64,000 bases of DNA, taken from positions 33,705 to 97,704 of the forward strand of contig JAKQFH010000012.1 in NCBI GenBank assembly GCA_029556265.1. Reading direction: 5' to 3'. Source of the DNA: Chloroflexota bacterium (lineage in GTDB: Bacteria; Chloroflexota; Anaerolineae; Anaerolineales; Anaerolineaceae). Numbering within the stretch: position 1 is the stretch's first letter; every line of letters starts with the position of its first letter. This document shows positions 17,151 to 27,168 of the stretch, in pieces. Below the pieces are notes generated by a model that was not told where the DNA came from, ran no database searches, and saw only the letters and a list, made by a program, of their open reading frames with translations. Made by a program: the position numbers and the translations under genes.

Positions 17151-18755
17151 ATGAAAGCAAAACGAACTTGGTGGCGGGACGGGGTTATCTATCAAATCTA
17201 CCCCCGCTCATTTCAGGATACCAACGCGGATGGAATCGGCGATTTGCAGGGTATCATCCAGCGCCTGGACTATCTTAAAGACCTCGGCATTGACGGCATC
17301 TGGCTTTCGCCAATCAACCCTTCCCCCGATGTGGATTTTGGCTATGATGTTTCGGACTATCTCAACATAGACGCGAAGTTTGGCAGTATGCAGGATTTTG
17401 ACCTGCTCCTTAACGAAGCTCACCGCCGCAACATTCACATCATCATGGACCTGGTGCTGAACCACAGTTCCGACCAACATCCCTGGTTCCAGGAATCATT
17501 GAAATCGAAGGACAACCCATACCACGATTGGTACCTCTGGCGGGACCCGGCGCCGGATGGAGATTACCCCAACAACTGGTTGTCTTTTTTCGGCGGCTCC
17601 GGCTGGGAATACAACAGCAGCCTGAACCAGTATTATTACCACACCTTTTGCCCAGAACAGCCGGACTTGAACTTCCGCAACCCGGAAGTGCGCCAGGCAA
17701 TCCTGGATGTGTTTCGCTTCTGGCTGGAGCGCGGCGTGGACGGTTTTCGCTTGGATGTGTTCAACGCCTACTTCAAAGACCGGGAACTGCGCGACAATCC
17801 CCGCCGGCGCGGCCTGCACCTGCGTCCGTATGACCGCTTCGAGCACGTGAACGACATCTCCCAGCCCGAGATGTTCCCTTTCCTGCAGGAAATTCGCAAG
17901 CTGGTGGATAAATATCCAAATCGTTATGTGGTTGGTGAAACCTTCCTGGCAAGCCCTGTGCAGGCGCGGATGTACATCGCCCCCGATTTGCTCCACGCGG
18001 GTTTCGATTACGCTTACGCCCGGAGCCCCTGGGGTCCGACCGGCTTCGGCAATGCCGTGGCGTATTGGGACGCCTTACACGGGGAGAAAGACTGGCCGAA
18101 TTACTTCCTCAATAACCACGACACCCCTCGCAGCGCCTCCCGTTACGTCACCGGTGAGGATGACGCCCGTCTGAAGCTGCTGGCAAGCATGCATCTGACC
18201 CTGCGCGGAACCCCATACCTGTATTATGGCGAGGAAATCGGCATGCGCGACACACGTTACAGCCGCGCCGAAATTCAGGACCCGGTCGGCAAGCGTAAAT
18301 GGCTCAGCGTAAAAGGTCGCGACGGCTGCCGCTCCCCGATGCAGTGGGACGCGAGCGCGAATGCCGGCTTCAGCCCCGCCAAACCCTGGCTGCGCGTCAA
18401 CCCCGAGTATCCTACCCGGAATGTGGAGGCCCAGCTCCAGGATCCGGAGTCTCTGCTGAATTTCTACCGCGCGCTCATCAGGCTGCGCAGGGAAAACCCC
18501 GCGCTGCACGCCGGCAGCCTGGAATTACTGCCGCTGGAAAATGAATCGGTGTTGGTTTACAAACGCAGCGCTCCCACTCAGGAGGCGCTTATCGCGCTGA
18601 ATTTTTCCAACCACCCTCAGCAGGTAAACCTGCCGGGAGAAGATAATACGCGCGCCTGGCAGCTGCTGTTTGGCGGCAGTGAATCCGACCCGCCGCTGCT
18701 TGACGCGGACAGCCTGAGCCTGCCAGCCTACGGGACGGCAATCCTGAGCCGATAA
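17151..18755 (+). CDS. GH13 alpha-glucosidase (oligo-1,6-glucosidase-like)
   Basis: Intracellular glycoside hydrolase releasing glucose from short alpha-glucosides such as isomaltose, maltose or sucrose-type substrates. The 534-residue protein starts WWRDGVIYQIYPRSFQDTN and shows the four GH13 conserved regions: DLVLNHSSDQHPWF, GFRLDVFNAYF (Asp nucleophile), VVGETF (Glu acid/base) and NNHDTPR (transition-state Asp). Domain C follows after about residue 440. No signal peptide. The ATG at 17151 has a perfect AGGAGG site, and a TATAAT box lies at 17120-17125 (no clear -35). The next gene begins 20 bp later on the same strand. Substrate preference cannot be fixed from the sequence. Confidence 0.93.
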   Translation: MKAKRTWWRDGVIYQIYPRSFQDTNADGIGDLQGIIQRLDYLKDLGIDGIWLSPINPSPDVDFGYDVSDYLNIDAKFGSMQDFDLLLNEAHRRNIHIIMDLVLNHSSDQHPWFQESLKSKDNPYHDWYLWRDPAPDGDYPNNWLSFFGGSGWEYNSSLNQYYYHTFCPEQPDLNFRNPEVRQAILDVFRFWLERGVDGFRLDVFNAYFKDRELRDNPRRRGLHLRPYDRFEHVNDISQPEMFPFLQEIRKLVDKYPNRYVVGETFLASPVQARMYIAPDLLHAGFDYAYARSPWGPTGFGNAVAYWDALHGEKDWPNYFLNNHDTPRSASRYVTGEDDARLKLLASMHLTLRGTPYLYYGEEIGMRDTRYSRAEIQDPVGKRKWLSVKGRDGCRSPMQWDASANAGFSPAKPWLRVNPEYPTRNVEAQLQDPESLLNFYRALIRLRRENPALHAGSLELLPLENESVLVYKRSAPTQEALIALNFSNHPQQVNLPGEDNTRAWQLLFGGSESDPPLLDADSLSLPAYGTAILSR

Positions 18756-18775
18756 GGGTTAGGAAAGGCCGGCTG

Positions 18776-21025
18776 ATGAGCGCACCAGACCTATTTGACT
18801 CGCTGCAAGCTCCCTTTATCGCCGGCAGCGACCGCCCAATCACAGGGCTTCCTCTGGACCGCTTCCTGCCTCCCTATTATCCGGGCGCGGCGCTGAACTG
18901 GATCAGCTCCCGCGCGGAGACTTCCAGTTGGGTTTTGGACCCATTTGGAAACGACCCATTCAGCGCGCTGGAACTAGCCCGGGCTGGTTTCAGGGTGCTC
19001 GTCGCCGCGAATAACCCCATCCCGGCGTTTATCCTGGAAATAATGGCATCCTCCCCGTCGGTCGCGGAAGTGGGCGAGGCAGTTTTAGCCCTGGCAAATT
19101 CCCGCATGAGCGACGGCAGCCGCCTGGAAGATTACCTGAATTCCTTCTACCTGCTGCCCTGCCCCCAATGTGGAGGGCAGGCTGAAGTCACCGGCTTTAT
19201 CTGGTCTGAGGAACGCCCGGAGCCGGTCAGCATGCAATGGCTGTGCCAGCGCTGCCAAAAGAGCGGTGAGCTTCTGGGCAGCTCAGAAGCTTATCAACAT
19301 CTGCGGCCTCTGCCCTCATACCCCCTGCACCGCTCCAGGGCTTTGGAGCTGGTTGCCAGCCTGGACGACCCACTGCGTCCGGTCATGGAAGAAGTGGTGC
19401 GCTTCTATTCTCCGCGAGCGCTCATTCTCTTGCAAATCCTCCTCAACAAAATTAACGCGCCTGATTTTCCCGAACGTCAGCAGAAAATTCTGCAAGCGCT
19501 CTTCCTCACGACCGCCGATCAGATGAATCAGCTCTGGACTTATCCCCTCGGGCGCAACCGTCCGCGCCAGCTTCTCCGCCCGCCAAGCTGGCAAGAAACG
19601 CACCCCTGGCAAGCCTTCCTGCGTTCCCGGGCGCTCTGGCAGACCGACTTGCCTCCGGTGACTCTGCGCGGCTGGCCGGATTTGCCCCCGCAGAAAGGCG
19701 GCATCAGCCTCTTTCACGGGCGCTTGCGCGAGCTTAATCCCCTGCCCGACCCCCGCTTGATGACGCTGGTATACGCGTCTTTGCCGCGCAGAAACCAGGC
19801 ATATTGGAATCTCAGCGGTCTTTGGTCTGGTTGGTTGTGGGGTAAGGAAAGCGTGAACCCGCTCCGACACAGCTTGCTGCGGCAGCGTTATGATTGGACA
19901 TGGCATTCCCAGGCGCTGGCGAAAGTTTTAACTCAACTGCCGGGCCTGGTACAGCCGCAAACCCCGATTCTGCTGCAAATTGGCGAATTGGACGGACTTT
20001 TCCTGATTGCCGGCATTCTGGCTGGTCAGGCAGCCGGTTTGCGCCTGCTCAACTGCGCTTCGGACGGCAGCCAGGATACCCTGCAGTGCCTGTGGGGCAT
20101 TGGTGGTCTGCCGGCTGGCTCCAGCCAGGGCAATCTTGCCGCGGCAGCCTCTGAAGCGGCGCGAGCCCACCTTACCGAACGTGGGGAACCAGCCAATTAT
20201 CTGTCTTTGCTGACCCACATCGTGGTTTCTGTTCATCAACAAGGCTTGCTCAGTTCCCCGCCGGGGAAGACTCTGAACGACCATCAGGAAGAATTGGAAG
20301 CCTGTCTGGCAGATACCGATACGTTTGTTCGCTTTAACCCGGGGATTGCCCCGGATACGGGGTTGTACTGGCTGCGGCAGCCTCTGATTGAGTACACACC
20401 CACCGCTGAGCGCCTGGAAACCGCTCTGCTGCAGCTCCTGCGCGCCAAACCAGACCCCACGCCAGAAGTCGTCAGGCAGACTGCCAACCAAAGCTGCCCG
20501 GGGCTGCTTACACCTGAAAGTGAGCTGGTTGATGCCGTCATGGCGGCTTATGCAGACCGCCTGCCCGATAGTCAGCCCGGCTGGCTGCTGCGCGCGCGGG
20601 AAGCACCCCAAATCCGCGAGAAAGACCTGCTGGAAATCCGCGTGATACTGGAACAGCTTGCCGCCCGGCTCGATTACAGCCTGCAGATCAGCACCGAAGC
20701 AATTCACTGGGTCAGTCGTTCGGGCAGCGTGGCGCATAGTTTTTTCCCATTGCTGAGCGCCTGCGTCAGCCCGCTGCTGCGCTTATTCAGCCGCACGCCC
20801 GGGCAGAAGTATTTCGTCATCCCCGCCAGTCGTTCAAACCTGGTTTCTTACCGGCTGAAGCGGGATCCAAATCTGCAGCTGCTGTGCGGCGAAAGCTGGC
20901 ATTTTGTAAAATTCCGCCAGATTAGAAATCTGAAAGAAGATATGCTGCTCACCCGCGAAACCTTCGCGGAGCGCGTCCTCGAAGACCCGCCGGAATATCA
21001 GCGCGCCCAACTCAGCTTATTCTGA
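18776..21025 (+). CDS. Degenerate COG1743-like DNA methylase homologue
   Basis: A 749-residue protein resembling adenine-specific DNA methylases of the COG1743/DUF1156 type, but with damaged catalytic motifs. The cofactor-binding segment reads VLDPFGNDPFSALELARAGF and then NNP (53-81), matching the DPFxGxG…LEAxRxG…NP pattern only partly. A Cys4 zinc ribbon follows (Cys129, 132, 157, 160). At about residues 326-350, where active enzymes have a DPPY motif followed by a Y-x-x-L-S-x-x-F-x-x-W-L pattern, this protein has VYASLPRRNQAYWNLSGLWSG: the flanking pattern is kept but Asp-Pro-Pro-Tyr is lost. Catalysis is therefore doubtful; it may bind DNA or be structural. It has an AGGAAAGG site and follows the GH13 gene by 20 bp. 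No restriction endonuclease neighbour is seen. Confidence 0.6.
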   Translation: MSAPDLFDSLQAPFIAGSDRPITGLPLDRFLPPYYPGAALNWISSRAETSSWVLDPFGNDPFSALELARAGFRVLVAANNPIPAFILEIMASSPSVAEVGEAVLALANSRMSDGSRLEDYLNSFYLLPCPQCGGQAEVTGFIWSEERPEPVSMQWLCQRCQKSGELLGSSEAYQHLRPLPSYPLHRSRALELVASLDDPLRPVMEEVVRFYSPRALILLQILLNKINAPDFPERQQKILQALFLTTADQMNQLWTYPLGRNRPRQLLRPPSWQETHPWQAFLRSRALWQTDLPPVTLRGWPDLPPQKGGISLFHGRLRELNPLPDPRLMTLVYASLPRRNQAYWNLSGLWSGWLWGKESVNPLRHSLLRQRYDWTWHSQALAKVLTQLPGLVQPQTPILLQIGELDGLFLIAGILAGQAAGLRLLNCASDGSQDTLQCLWGIGGLPAGSSQGNLAAAASEAARAHLTERGEPANYLSLLTHIVVSVHQQGLLSSPPGKTLNDHQEELEACLADTDTFVRFNPGIAPDTGLYWLRQPLIEYTPTAERLETALLQLLRAKPDPTPEVVRQTANQSCPGLLTPESELVDAVMAAYADRLPDSQPGWLLRAREAPQIREKDLLEIRVILEQLAARLDYSLQISTEAIHWVSRSGSVAHSFFPLLSACVSPLLRLFSRTPGQKYFVIPASRSNLVSYRLKRDPNLQLLCGESWHFVKFRQIRNLKEDMLLTRETFAERVLEDPPEYQRAQLSLF

Positions 21026-21046
21026 TCCTGCGGGCTGCTTCCCTCT

Positions 21047-24000
21047 TTATGGCGTTTCATCGGGAGGGGGCGTTGGCTCGCCCGGGGTCGGCGTCGGCGG
21101 CGGTACGGGCGTATCGAGCGGAGGTGTCGGCGTTGGGGTTGGCAGCTCGGTAGGGGTTGGGGTAGGCGTCGGTACGGTCAGATGCAGCCTGAACTTCTTT
21201 TCGACTTGGGTGTCTGCCGTGCTGCGCATCCGGATGCGCACCGTCACCAGTTCAGCGGTGATTCCGCTCAAATCCCAGGTGTAAATTTCCTGGGCTGAGC
21301 GCACCGGTGTTTTCTCCCAATCCACAAGCGTCTTCCACTCATTGGGCTTCTCACCTTCTCCCCAATCAATCTTAAATTCTTTGAAGTTCGCGGTAGCATC
21401 AATGACGCCCACAATCTTGAACGGATTTTCGCTGATGGTACCGCCGTCCGTGAGCGTGACCATATCGATAATCGCCCGGGGGTCATCCGCGCGGCATTCC
21501 CTTTCCGGCAAAATCACAAAAGGATCCGGGAAGCCGTAATCCCGCGCCCAGTTCTGACCCTGTTCGGTATTCTTCAGCCAGTTGATTGCGTCTTTGTCGC
21601 TGACGTTGACGACCAATTGCTCCTTGGCAAAGTCGGAGCAAGCTGCTGAGGCCCGCAGTCCGGTCCATCCATCTATTTGAACCATTTTCCACAGGTCATG
21701 CTCCTTGGTGGCAGGCAGCTGGTCAGACGCGAAGATTTCAGTCCGCTGCCTAGGGCAGTATTCCGAAGGCTCCGTGCCGGAGACTGAACAGATGGTCCGC
21801 GTTACCACATCCTGCGGTTGAGAGAAGGGTGTGGCGGCTCCGCCTTTCAGCAAATTAATCCCGCCTTCCATCACCCGCGCCCAGATAGGCGCCGCGCCGC
21901 TGATGCCGGTGGTGTTGACCATCGGGGAATAATCCGCGTTGCCCACCCATACGCCCACCACCAGATCAGGCGTGTAGCCGAGGGTCCAATTATCGCGGAA
22001 ATCGTTGGTGGTACCAGTCTTAGCCGCCACATCGAAGGGCAGGTTCAGAATAGAATCCCTGCCAAACATCGGAGCGCGCGCGTCGGCATCCGAGAGGATG
22101 GAGGTAATCAGGTAGGCGTGCGCCGCGCGCACCACCTGGTCGCCCTCAGGGGGCTTATATTCAAACACAACTTTGCCGGTATAGTCCACGACTTTGGTCA
22201 CCGCCACAGGCGCCACGCGTTTGCCTTCATTCGCGAGCACCGAATAAGCGCCGGTCAGTTGCAGCAGGCTCACTTCTCCGCCGCCGAGCGTGAGCGAGAG
22301 GCCGTAATCTTCCCGGGAGAAGCTGGTGATGCCCAGCCGCTTTGCCATTGCGATGAAGCCGTCCTCGGTGCTCGTGTTCGGGTCGTCGTAGATACCCACA
22401 TAGTACAAAGCTTTCACAGCCGGAATGTTATAGGAGTTCGCCAGCGCGGAGCGTACCGTGACCGGTCCATGAAAACGTCCGTCATAATTGACGGGCTCAT
22501 AAGGAGCGCTGGGGTCATCCGCCCGCCCGGAGGGTGGGAAAGAAACCGGCACGTCCCAAATCAGGGTAGCCGGCGTCCAGTCTTTCTCGAAAGCAGCCAG
22601 ATAAGTTATCGGTTTGATGGAGGAGCCTGGCTGGCGCGTTTCTGTCAGCGCCATATTTACCTGACCGCTGATAGCTTCGTTGTAGAAATCCGCCGAGCCA
22701 ACCATCGCCAGGATTTCGCCGGTTTTCGGGTCCAGCGCGACAACCGCGCCGTTTGTGGCATTGTTCCCGGTCATCGTCGCCAGCTGTTCCCGCACCGCGT
22801 TTTGGGCAAGCTCTTGCAAGTTGGGGTCCAGCGTGGTGTAAATTGTGAAGCCGGAATGGTAGATGGTTTGCGGGTCGTATTGGCTTTCCAACAGCGATTG
22901 GATATAAACCACCCAATGCGGGAAGCGCATACTGTTGGTGTTTTGGGTGAAGTTGTAAGCCTCCAACGTATCCGCCGCGTTCAACGCGTCGTTGGCGCTG
23001 ACACAGACCTTGTCAAGATTCTTGCCGATAAAAATGCAGTTTTTCTCACTGCTGAGTTCATAAATCAGAACCAGGACGGTTTTATTGCGCGTTAGGGTCG
23101 CTGCGCGGTTGTTATAAATGTCGTAAATTGCCGGCGATTGCGGCAGCCCCGCCAAAAAAGATGCCTGCCAAAGTTGTAAATCCGCGGCAGTGGTGTTGAA
23201 GTAGGTTTCCGCGGCAGCCTCAATCCCGTAGGCGAGGTTGCCGTAGAAAATTTCGTTCAGGTAGAGCTCCAGCACTTCTTCCTTGCTGTATCGGCGCGTA
23301 ATTTCAGCCGCCAGGATGATTTCCCGCGCCTTGCGGTCGTAAGACTGCTCAAAGCGTTCCTCACGCAGCAGCAGCATGCGCGCCAATTGCTGGGTGATAG
23401 TAGACCCCCCGGAAACAATTTCGCCGGAGGTGTAATTCATCCACAGCGCCCGGGCCAGCGCCATCAGGTCAAAGCCTGGGTGATTGTAGAATTCTTTATC
23501 TTCGGTTGCGATAGTCGCGGCAATCAGATAGGGTGAAATTTTTTCGAGCGGCACGTAGGTGCGCTTACCCGCGTTGGGGTCATTGATTTCGAATAGAATG
23601 TTGCCGTTGCGGTCGAGGATGCGCGTGGTCTCAAATTGCGAGGCGCGCGACCGCAGCTCCGCCACGCTTGGCAGCGTGGACGCGATGCGAAAATACTGCA
23701 CGCCAACAAAAAGCATGCCCACGAAAATCAGCGCCAGCAACCCAAACAAAACAGGCAGAAGCACCCGGGTGGGTTTCTTTTTCACTGGTTCAGTTGGGGC
23801 GGTTTTGCCCCGCGCGGAGGGGTGAGGGGTTCGCCCAGCGCCCGCGCGCGGCGGGCTCGCTTTCGGGGTGCCCCGGGCCACGTCAAACCCGGCGCTCTGC
23901 TGCTGCGAGAAGGCCGACGGAGCAAGCTGCGTGGCTCCCGGGTCGGTCTCGGTCACTTTTTTAATAGGCAGCGGCTGGGCCTGGGGCGCCATGGGAGGGG

Positions 24001-24625
24001 CAGCGAAATCGGGGGGGATGGTGGGAATGTTGTCTTGCGAAGCGGCGCCTGTCTGACGGTTGGGAGGAATCCAGCCACCGCCTGGTTTAGTCATCCGGAT
24101 ATTTTCGTCGGGTTTTCGCGAAGGAACCGGCTTGACCCACGCCCCGGAAAAGTAATCCGCGCGGGTTTGCGCTGGAACGGGTGGTTTTGGCGCGGGGCTG
24201 CCCGCTTTTTCATCAAACTTGGCGATTTCCTCAAACCAACCGGCGACAGCGCGGGTATCAGGCTGCGTGATGTCAATCGGTTGGGTCTTTTCCTGCTTCG
24301 TTTCGCTGTTTTGGGTTTGTTCGGGCTCCGCGGCGGTCTGGTTCTCGCCCTCTTGTGGGGTGCTCAAGCGGAGCGTTTGAGCGTTTTCCGGTTCTTCCGC
24401 CATCTGCTCTGGCAGCCTCGCGGAAGGATGCGTTTCTTCATCCGGCAGTTCCTGCGCGGGCGGGTTTGAAGCTGAAGTCGGCAAAGCCGCCGGCGTGGTA
24501 TCGTCCAGCGCGCCCTGCCCGGAAGACGCGGACGCGTTTTCCGGGTTGTCGAAGTCTTGAAAAGAATTCAGCTCGCCAAAGCTATCTCGTTCGGAATCGT
24601 CCGAAGCAGCGTTAGTATTCATCAT
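21047..24625 (-). CDS. Class A penicillin-binding protein (PBP1A-like) with long cytoplasmic and Pro/Thr tails
   Basis: Bifunctional peptidoglycan synthase with transglycosylase and transpeptidase activities. The 1192-residue protein has an unusually long, low-complexity Pro/Glu/Gln-rich cytoplasmic region (1-280), one membrane helix (about 285-308), a GT51 domain with ATEDKEFYNHPGF and GGSTITQQLARMLLL, and a transpeptidase domain with the active Ser in GSSIKP (about 665), SYN (about 730) and KTGTT (about 868). A C-terminal beta-sandwich-like domain (about 1040-1145) precedes a final Pro/Thr repeat tail. The start ATG-ATG at 24625/24622 has GGGAGAAG. The gene stands alone, convergent with the methylase-like gene. 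Confidence 0.93.
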   Translation of the reverse strand: MMNTNAASDDSERDSFGELNSFQDFDNPENASASSGQGALDDTTPAALPTSASNPPAQELPDEETHPSARLPEQMAEEPENAQTLRLSTPQEGENQTAAEPEQTQNSETKQEKTQPIDITQPDTRAVAGWFEEIAKFDEKAGSPAPKPPVPAQTRADYFSGAWVKPVPSRKPDENIRMTKPGGGWIPPNRQTGAASQDNIPTIPPDFAAPPMAPQAQPLPIKKVTETDPGATQLAPSAFSQQQSAGFDVARGTPKASPPRAGAGRTPHPSARGKTAPTEPVKKKPTRVLLPVLFGLLALIFVGMLFVGVQYFRIASTLPSVAELRSRASQFETTRILDRNGNILFEINDPNAGKRTYVPLEKISPYLIAATIATEDKEFYNHPGFDLMALARALWMNYTSGEIVSGGSTITQQLARMLLLREERFEQSYDRKAREIILAAEITRRYSKEEVLELYLNEIFYGNLAYGIEAAAETYFNTTAADLQLWQASFLAGLPQSPAIYDIYNNRAATLTRNKTVLVLIYELSSEKNCIFIGKNLDKVCVSANDALNAADTLEAYNFTQNTNSMRFPHWVVYIQSLLESQYDPQTIYHSGFTIYTTLDPNLQELAQNAVREQLATMTGNNATNGAVVALDPKTGEILAMVGSADFYNEAISGQVNMALTETRQPGSSIKPITYLAAFEKDWTPATLIWDVPVSFPPSGRADDPSAPYEPVNYDGRFHGPVTVRSALANSYNIPAVKALYYVGIYDDPNTSTEDGFIAMAKRLGITSFSREDYGLSLTLGGGEVSLLQLTGAYSVLANEGKRVAPVAVTKVVDYTGKVVFEYKPPEGDQVVRAAHAYLITSILSDADARAPMFGRDSILNLPFDVAAKTGTTNDFRDNWTLGYTPDLVVGVWVGNADYSPMVNTTGISGAAPIWARVMEGGINLLKGGAATPFSQPQDVVTRTICSVSGTEPSEYCPRQRTEIFASDQLPATKEHDLWKMVQIDGWTGLRASAACSDFAKEQLVVNVSDKDAINWLKNTEQGQNWARDYGFPDPFVILPERECRADDPRAIIDMVTLTDGGTISENPFKIVGVIDATANFKEFKIDWGEGEKPNEWKTLVDWEKTPVRSAQEIYTWDLSGITAELVTVRIRMRSTADTQVEKKFRLHLTVPTPTPTPTELPTPTPTPPLDTPVPPPTPTPGEPTPPPDETP

Positions 24626-24774
24626 CAGGTCTTCTCCCTTGGCGTTATTGTAGCATAAAGGTTATTAACCCTTAAACGCTGGCATGAGGCCTGATGTTCC
24701 CCCGGCTTTCTTCACCAGCACCCCAATTTACCACCTCGCGGGATAATAAGCCTTCGGCGGTTTGCGTGTGGTGC

Positions 24775-24780
24775 TAAAAT
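24775..24780 (+). promoter_or_regulatory. Extended -10 element next to the glycosidase-like start
   Basis: TGC-TAAAAT: an extended -10 (TGn, 24772-24774) with its hexamer 7 bp before the ATG at 24788 and no Shine-Dalgarno sequence, implying a leaderless mRNA. Confidence 0.5.
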
Positions 24781-24787
24781 ACACCTG

Positions 24788-27139
24788 ATGAGCACGGGCC
24801 CTTTCTTTAATACCGACCCAATCCTTCTCACGCTGGCGGCGGATCAGCGCTTTGGCCCGCTAAACCCTGAGCTCGACGCCGTCTGGCAGATTAAGCTCAA
24901 ACCGAACGGACCGCTTGCGTTGGAAACGAACTTTGGGCTGCGGGTGGAACGTTTCCGGATTTTTCCTGTCTTTCTGGTGAACAATAAAGCCGTCACCGAG
25001 ATCGGCGCTTTCCTTTCGCCTCCGCGCGTGGATCTCATCCGTTCCAATTATGTCAGCCTCAGCTGCTCTCCCGCCGCGGGGCTGCAGGCACGCTGCGAAT
25101 TCTGGGCCGCCTGGAGCGACACGCTCCTCTCACGCGTCTCTCTCACGAACACCGGTTCGTCACCAATAAACCTCGGCATACAATCCGCGGCGGATTTGCG
25201 TCCGCGGGAAGGTATTCAGGGAATGAACGCCGCCGTCCGGGGATATCAGCCTTACCTGCTGGGCAGCAGCGGCAGTTTGTTTGTGGCAGCCGCCCACGCG
25301 GACGACGCGCGAGTGGTGTTCAGCCCCTACCCGGCTTTGCAGCAAACAATGGAAATCGCGCCGGGCGGCACGTTCACCATTCGGCTGCGCTGCTGCACGG
25401 GCATGGACGCGAGCGCTCTGGAAGCAAAACTTTTTGAACCCCATCCGGATAATTGGGACGCGCAAATTGCCCGCCTCGCCTTGCGCCACCAGGCAGATTT
25501 GCTGCGCGTGAGCACCCCAAACCCGGAGTGGGACGCCGTTTTCCTCTCTGCTCAAAATCAAGCTTTCCAGCTGTTGGCGCGGTCTGAACGCGAACCAGAC
25601 CTGCCCTTCTATCTTGAGCGGCGCAGCCCGGAACAAAGCTTCGCGGAGCATGCTGACGGGAACAACGCGTTAACTGTGCTGCAGCCGCCTTTTAATGCCC
25701 TGTCTCTGTATCAGCTTACCCAGGTGCTCTTGCCAACCCAAGCCCAGACTGCCGCAAAGATTTTTTCCGGCAGGATTAACAGTCTCCCAGACTGCTCCAG
25801 GTTGCCGGGAAATTACCGCGTTGTACTTCCCTTTCCCTGTCTGTGCGCCAACGCGCTGAGTATCTTTCTGCAAACCCGCGACCACGACTTTCTTAAATCC
25901 GTTTACTCGCGGCTGCGCCGCTACACGCTGACCTGGTTTGATAAAGACCACGACCTGGACCGCGACGGTTTGCCGGAATGGCTGACTATCTCGCAAACTG
26001 GCTGGCACAACCACCCCAGCTTTAATTTTCTCAACCCACATGGGTTATTCACCTGGATAGCCGCTGTCGAAAACCTGGGCTTATGTCAGCTGCTGGCCCG
26101 GGAGTTGGACGCGCTGGAACAAATCGCGCGGGCCTTGAACGACCTGGAAACCAGCACGGTCGCGCAATCCCTCAGCCATCGGTTGGCCGACAGCCTGGAT
26201 AAAATCCGAAAAAAATTGCCAGAGGCCTCTTGCTGGGATCGGGATACCCACCTGTCCACGCCCCACAGCGTGTTCTTTGAGGGCGCGTTCTCAGATATCC
26301 CGCGCGGGATTCACCTCAACCCGGCCAGCCGCGTGAACATTAAACTGATTTTCAGCGCCTCTGTCAGCAAGCCGGCCTGCGTCTGCCTGCGCGGCACGGA
26401 CGCTGCCGGAAAAATGCTGGAGGAGCGGGTTGACGCGAGCGAAATCTTACGCCTGGCGGACTGCCTGGCGCTAACCAGCAATTCGGTCTTCTCCCGCCTC
26501 GAGAGCGTCAGCGCGCCAGACCTGGACGGACAGACCTGGACCCAACTTTACGCAGCAGACCTGACCCTGCGGGACGTGGGTTGGTTTTTGGCCTGGGAAG
26601 CCTCCCCCCCTCCGGAGGAAAGCCCGGAGAGGCGCCAAACCAACGGCGAAGACCCATTCCAGGCTTATCCATTTGGGCTGCCGGAATATTTTGGCAGGGC
26701 TGATGAAAATGACGGTCCCCAACTGGTCAACCCCGCATGGAACACCTTGGTTTTGGAAGGTCTGATTCAGCGCGGGGATAAACGATCCGCGTGCGCCTTA
26801 TTTGCCAGCCTGATGCGCGGCGCGGCAGGGGTGCTGCGCGGCGAACATGCCTCGTTTGAAGCCTGGAAGAGTTTGGATAATCTGCCGGCTGGAACTCGCG
26901 GCGCGGCAGCCGGGCTTGTTCCTTTGCAAGCCTTTCTGGACCTGGTGGGTGTGCGCATCCTGGCGCCGGATAAAGTTCAAATCAGCGGCGAGTATCCTTT
27001 TGATTGGCCCTTAACCCTGCGCTATCAGGGTCTGGAAATAACCCGTTCTGGAAAAAACAGCACTATTACCCTGCCGGATGGCACGGTCTGTCACCATTTT
27101 GGCAGCCAGACCAAGACTTTTCAACCCGAAAGAGACTGA
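24788..27139 (+). CDS. Six-hairpin glycosidase-like protein
   Basis: A 783-residue protein built like the (alpha/alpha)6-barrel glycosidases (GH63/GH37/debranching-type superfamily). An N-terminal beta-sandwich domain (1-230) precedes helical repeats, with the hallmark DHDLDRDGLPEW at about residues 390-400, which resembles the acidic substrate-binding/catalytic segment of such enzymes, and a later W-x-x-LVLEGLIQRGDK helix pair. No signal peptide, so it would act inside the cell, perhaps on storage or osmolyte glucans alongside the nearby GH13 enzyme; that link is inference. The general acid and base were not assigned. It is convergent with glmS. Confidence 0.65.
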   Translation: MSTGPFFNTDPILLTLAADQRFGPLNPELDAVWQIKLKPNGPLALETNFGLRVERFRIFPVFLVNNKAVTEIGAFLSPPRVDLIRSNYVSLSCSPAAGLQARCEFWAAWSDTLLSRVSLTNTGSSPINLGIQSAADLRPREGIQGMNAAVRGYQPYLLGSSGSLFVAAAHADDARVVFSPYPALQQTMEIAPGGTFTIRLRCCTGMDASALEAKLFEPHPDNWDAQIARLALRHQADLLRVSTPNPEWDAVFLSAQNQAFQLLARSEREPDLPFYLERRSPEQSFAEHADGNNALTVLQPPFNALSLYQLTQVLLPTQAQTAAKIFSGRINSLPDCSRLPGNYRVVLPFPCLCANALSIFLQTRDHDFLKSVYSRLRRYTLTWFDKDHDLDRDGLPEWLTISQTGWHNHPSFNFLNPHGLFTWIAAVENLGLCQLLARELDALEQIARALNDLETSTVAQSLSHRLADSLDKIRKKLPEASCWDRDTHLSTPHSVFFEGAFSDIPRGIHLNPASRVNIKLIFSASVSKPACVCLRGTDAAGKMLEERVDASEILRLADCLALTSNSVFSRLESVSAPDLDGQTWTQLYAADLTLRDVGWFLAWEASPPPEESPERRQTNGEDPFQAYPFGLPEYFGRADENDGPQLVNPAWNTLVLEGLIQRGDKRSACALFASLMRGAAGVLRGEHASFEAWKSLDNLPAGTRGAAAGLVPLQAFLDLVGVRILAPDKVQISGEYPFDWPLTLRYQGLEITRSGKNSTITLPDGTVCHHFGSQTKTFQPERD

Positions 27140-27168
27140 GCTCTCTCCACCACAAGCCCGAAGAAGCG

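Noticed and set aside
21818..23095. A 425-codon plus-strand frame opposite the penicillin-binding protein
   Set aside because: It lies antisense to a clear transpeptidase domain and its product is a His/Arg-rich shadow without homology.
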